The notes beneath the pieces are model-generated. The model was given only the letters and a program-made list of their open reading frames with translations, was not told where the DNA came from and did not search any database. Position numbers and translations under genes: made by a program. This document shows, piece after piece, positions 61,232-64,000 of a stretch of 64,000 bases of DNA; the first letter of the stretch is position 1, and every line of letters begins with the position of its first letter. Source of the stretch: Adineta steineri. Taxonomy: Eukaryota > Rotifera > Eurotatoria > Adinetida > Adinetidae. The stretch covers positions 236,184 to 300,183 of the forward strand of contig CAJNOI010000016.1 of assembly GCA_905250115.1 (NCBI GenBank), read 5' to 3'.

Positions 61232-62667
61232 TCATCGTCGTTCTTCGAAACTTCGTTTCATTCGTCCATTAGCTGCAATTCGCTGTTGAGATCTAATTAC
61301 AATAAATGATAAGATTAGTTATTTACTTTAATACATAATAACTCACATGTCTTTAAATAGAGACGAAACACGATGGGAAGCAAATATAAAAAAACCTAGA
61401 AAAGAGAAAAACATGTTATTTTCTGCATAATTAGTAATAATTAGAAAAAGAATATAATTTCCATAAAGTTTTTATTTAATCACTTATAAAATTAATTAAT
61501 TATGTAAAACAAAAAATAAACCATGAATTAAATATTTAATGATGTGTGAAACTAATTGAACGGTCGATTTATGTGATAGAATTCATAGTTGACTCAATTA
61601 ACTTTATATTTGTAATAGTTGTTTGTTATTGTATTTTCATTTATAATAGCACTAGATTCTGTATATAAAAAATCTTCTTCTGAGTTAGAATTACGTTATT
61701 TTTTTAGCAGTCATCCAGTATATTCTTTCAAATATTGGTCATATTTATAGTTTATTTGATATTTCTCCAAATCTCTTTAGATTTTGAATATAAACATTTA
61801 AACTGTTATGTTCATAATGACAGATATATTCCACAACAAGCGTTTGTGATACATTGTAAAATGTACGCATTCTATGACATCGTGATACTCTTAGTCGAGT
61901 ACACTGATTGTCGGGTCTGTGTCTAGAATAGAATTTATCAAAGAGATCACTGGAGATGACAAGGATATATCTAGATGTACTTGATGAGATATTTGATTCT
62001 AGATGTAATTAATCTGTAAACGTCATTATCAAACTCATTTATTATTTGTAAACAACGAGAGAATAAAGAGAAATCTTCTTTTTATGACATTTTCTCTCTA
62101 GAAGAAATTCTGATGCAATACATAATAAACATATATAATCGATAACAATGTTTGTTTTTCTTATTATATAATCAGATATAAATTAAGCATATTTCAATAT
62201 TATAAATTATGAGAAACAAAATAAATAGTATAGAAGAGATCTTTTTGACACAGATAATATCAAGATATATGTCAACCTTTTTCTTTATCCTTCCGATTAT
62301 TGAAAGTTGAATTTTTTATTCACCAGCACAACTATTATTAATGAAATAGCCTACAGTTCAAGTGTTATTATATGAAGTTACAATCAAATGAGATCATTTA
62401 ACTTATTAACTGTATGCTAAAGAAATCAATAGTTAACAAAATATATTCTTGATCACAATTATTGTTTTTCCTCGAATAATAAATGCGATAAATATTCATA
62501 CCTAATCCAAAAAGAGCACAAGTAAAACGATGTGTTGATGTTTGTGCTTTCTTTGCTTGATAGAACATATAAGCACCTAGTGCCGATGAGGATGATATTC
62601 CAATCGCATGACAAGAAAAACAAGCAGATGGTTGCTGAATTTCTGATGAAGACCTATCAACAATCAT
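61232..62667 (-). CDS. Small DMAC1/TMEM261-like membrane protein
   Basis: Three exons, 62667-62502, 61395-61347 and 61292-61232, make 276 nt and a 91-residue protein, with a first intron of about 1.1 kb. Sequence features: a CxxC (ACFSCHAIG), a small-residue helix (SSSSALGAYMFYQAKKA), a loop, a second helix (CALFGLGFFIFASHRVSSLF) and a basic C-terminus (MKRSFEERR). This CxxC plus two-helix layout resembles DMAC1 (TMEM261), a mitochondrial inner membrane factor for complex I distal arm assembly (human CWSCRVLSG...GAGGYVY). The match is short, so treat the name as tentative. The three exons are phase-compatible, which supports the model. Confidence 0.55.
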
Positions 62668-62880
62668 CTATTTGATACACAATAATAAAAAAAACAAGTA
62701 TGATATTTATTATCTGAAATAAATTTCATGATATACAACTTAATCTTTATATGAAAATATTCAATCAGAGCGAATAGCAAAAAAGAAAAAATTTTTTCCC
62801 TCGAATCTCTTATAATCTTTCGTGCTTATAATAACAAAAGAAAAATTATTCTTATTTTATACATACAGATATAATGAAAA

Positions 62881-62916
62881 AAAGAAGAAGAAGAAGAAGA
62901 AGAAGAAGAAGAAGAG
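62881..62916. repeat. (AAG)n microsatellite downstream of DET1
   Basis: About ten GAA/AAG units within the 3' flank of the DET1 gene. Confidence 0.9.
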
Positions 62917-62956
62917 AAGCTCTCACAGAGAGTAAGAAGAAAAAATGGAATTGTGT

Positions 62957-64000
62957 TCATCGTAAATTCGGTGGTCGATATAAATGAAAATTATGTATAT
63001 TATCAAGATCTCTTGGCCATCGTTGTATTGTTATACAAAATGGTTCAATTGGATGCCATAGTGTAGCTAATGTTGTACGACGATTAGGTGTTAATGTATT
63101 TGGAATAAGTAAAGCATTTGCTGTTGTTGTTGTATTATTATTTGTTATAGTTGGTGTAACAATTGTCGTCGTTGCTGTTGCTGTCGCCGTTGTTGTTGTT
63201 GTTGCTGCTGCTGTTGAATTGTCTGTTGTTGTTGTAGTTGTAAATTGTGGTAAAATAATTGAACGATTTGTTAATGTTAATTGAAATTTCATTCTTTGAC
63301 AATCACGTGAAAAAAATCTTACAGGATTATTTGGACATGTTTTTGTCATATCATCAATATGAACAATTTTATCATCATAAGAATATAAATTTAAATCAAG
63401 ATATGGAGATATTGTATGTGTTATTGTACGTAATGGTAATTGCATAAGTAAACGTTTTATTGAATCATAATCACCGGTTGATGTTGAATGATAATACATA
63501 TGTTCAAATTGTCGACGACCAGCATATGTTGATAATGGAAAAAATTCTAAATTTTTATAATTAATTAAACCATAGGATGATGAATAACGAAAATCATCAT
63601 TATATTTTTCAAATATCGTCGCTAATTCAGTTGATGAATCATCATAAATATTTAAAATTGTTGATGTTTGAATATTATAAACAACAAATAATGCATAATG
63701 CATTTGTTGTTCTTGTTGACGTTTATTAACAATTGTTTCATGAGCAAATTTAAGTAAGATTATATTATTTGTTAAAAATTGTACTTTATAAAATTTACTA
63801 GCTAGATAATCATTGAATGAATGAATAAAACGTAATTGTTTATTACTCTGTTTAGCACGTTTATATAAATATGTTAATAAACGTTGTTTTAATGTACACA
63901 ATTGTTTATCATTCATTGGTAATAAGATTTGATTTTGTATTAATGACCAATAATCATTATTGGAATCATTTATTATACGATCTGTACCAGTTTCTATTCG
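62957..64000 (-). CDS. DET1: DET1 homologue, C-terminal part (5' end outside window)
   Basis: An open minus-strand frame from the right window edge to the stop at 62957, about 345 residues. Conserved blocks of DET1 are visible: DKQLCTLKQRLLTYLYKRAK, LTNNIILLKFA, YALFVVYNIQTSTI, FEHMYYHS, DYDSIKRLLMQLP, SPYLDLNLYSYDDKIVHIDD and KTCPNNPVRFFSRDCQRMKF. The ending WHPIEPFCITIQRWPRDLDN parallels human FHPFEPFAISVQR. DET1 works with DDB1, DDA1 and COP1 in a CUL4 ubiquitin ligase that degrades JUN-type transcription factors. An insertion of about 70 residues of Thr/Ala/Asn repeats (63100-63240) splits the last conserved blocks and is not in human DET1. Confidence 0.9.
   Translation of the reverse strand, partial: RIETGTDRIINDSNNDYWSLIQNQILLPMNDKQLCTLKQRLLTYLYKRAKQSNKQLRFIHSFNDYLASKFYKVQFLTNNIILLKFAHETIVNKRQQEQQMHYALFVVYNIQTSTILNIYDDSSTELATIFEKYNDDFRYSSSYGLINYKNLEFFPLSTYAGRRQFEHMYYHSTSTGDYDSIKRLLMQLPLRTITHTISPYLDLNLYSYDDKIVHIDDMTKTCPNNPVRFFSRDCQRMKFQLTLTNRSIILPQFTTTTTTDNSTAAATTTTTATATATTTIVTPTITNNNTTTTANALLIPNTLTPNRRTTLATLWHPIEPFCITIQRWPRDLDNIHNFHLYRPPNLR

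Noticed and set aside
62881-62916. AAG array considered as a CRISPR-like or telomeric array
   Set aside because: Pure trinucleotide microsatellite with no spacers; eukaryotic context.

Overview
This window is AT-rich eukaryotic (animal) genomic DNA with compact genes, mostly 45-60 bp GT-AG introns, and two 100-N scaffold gaps (13038-13137, 27029-27128). The gene families are metazoan: folliculin, a POT1 OB fold, ADA, USP7, VPS18, DET1, MAGI, an ASB-like ankyrin/SOCS-box protein, a rhodopsin-like GPCR, and a secreted PAN/NHL-repeat protein. The tiny introns, AT bias and PAN-NHL protein suggest a rotifer, most likely bdelloid. That assignment is inference, because no rRNA or mitochondrial marker is present.

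Layout. 1-9.8 kb: the 3' part of folliculin, a POT1-like single-OB protein, a three-KH-like-repeat protein on the minus strand, and a secreted PAN/NHL protein. They are separated by repeat-rich spacers with a 490-bp fold-back element and two families of duplicated intergenic sequence. 10-20 kb: an orphan exon-like fragment, a tail-anchored hypothetical protein, a GPCR broken by a gap, then about 6.5 kb without recognisable host genes. That stretch holds an inverted repeat with about 390-bp arms and a 598-bp piggyBac derivative with TTAA flanks that keeps only the C-terminal zinc-binding domain. 20-28 kb: TYW3, a FUNDC-like mitochondrial outer membrane protein, a metal-ligand-less SOD paralogue beside a canonical Cu/Zn SOD, an ASB-like protein, and the two ends of eEF1A around a gap. 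28-38 kb: a large MAGI scaffold gene that lacks WW domains and seems to have three first exons. 39-46 kb: an uncharacterised low-complexity protein and adenosine deaminase. 46-52.5 kb: a 27-exon USP7 whose introns carry two MITE-like insertions. 52.8-64 kb: a single-pass membrane protein of unknown family, VPS18, a short DMAC1/TMEM261-like protein, and the C-terminal part of DET1.

The genes are mostly independent housekeeping loci and do not form an operon-like system. Several touch related cell biology: folliculin and VPS18 (lysosome/endosome), ASB, USP7 and DET1 (ubiquitin), and SOD/SOD-like and FUNDC (redox and mitochondria). I found no clear undescribed multi-gene system. The strongest unusual points are the ligand-stripped SOD paralogue, the WW-less MAGI with nested promoters, the truncated POT1 protein, the chimeric duplicated spacers at 2.8-7.7 kb, and the small DNA transposons. 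Exon boundaries were read by eye from splice consensus and reading frame, so single-base errors are possible.
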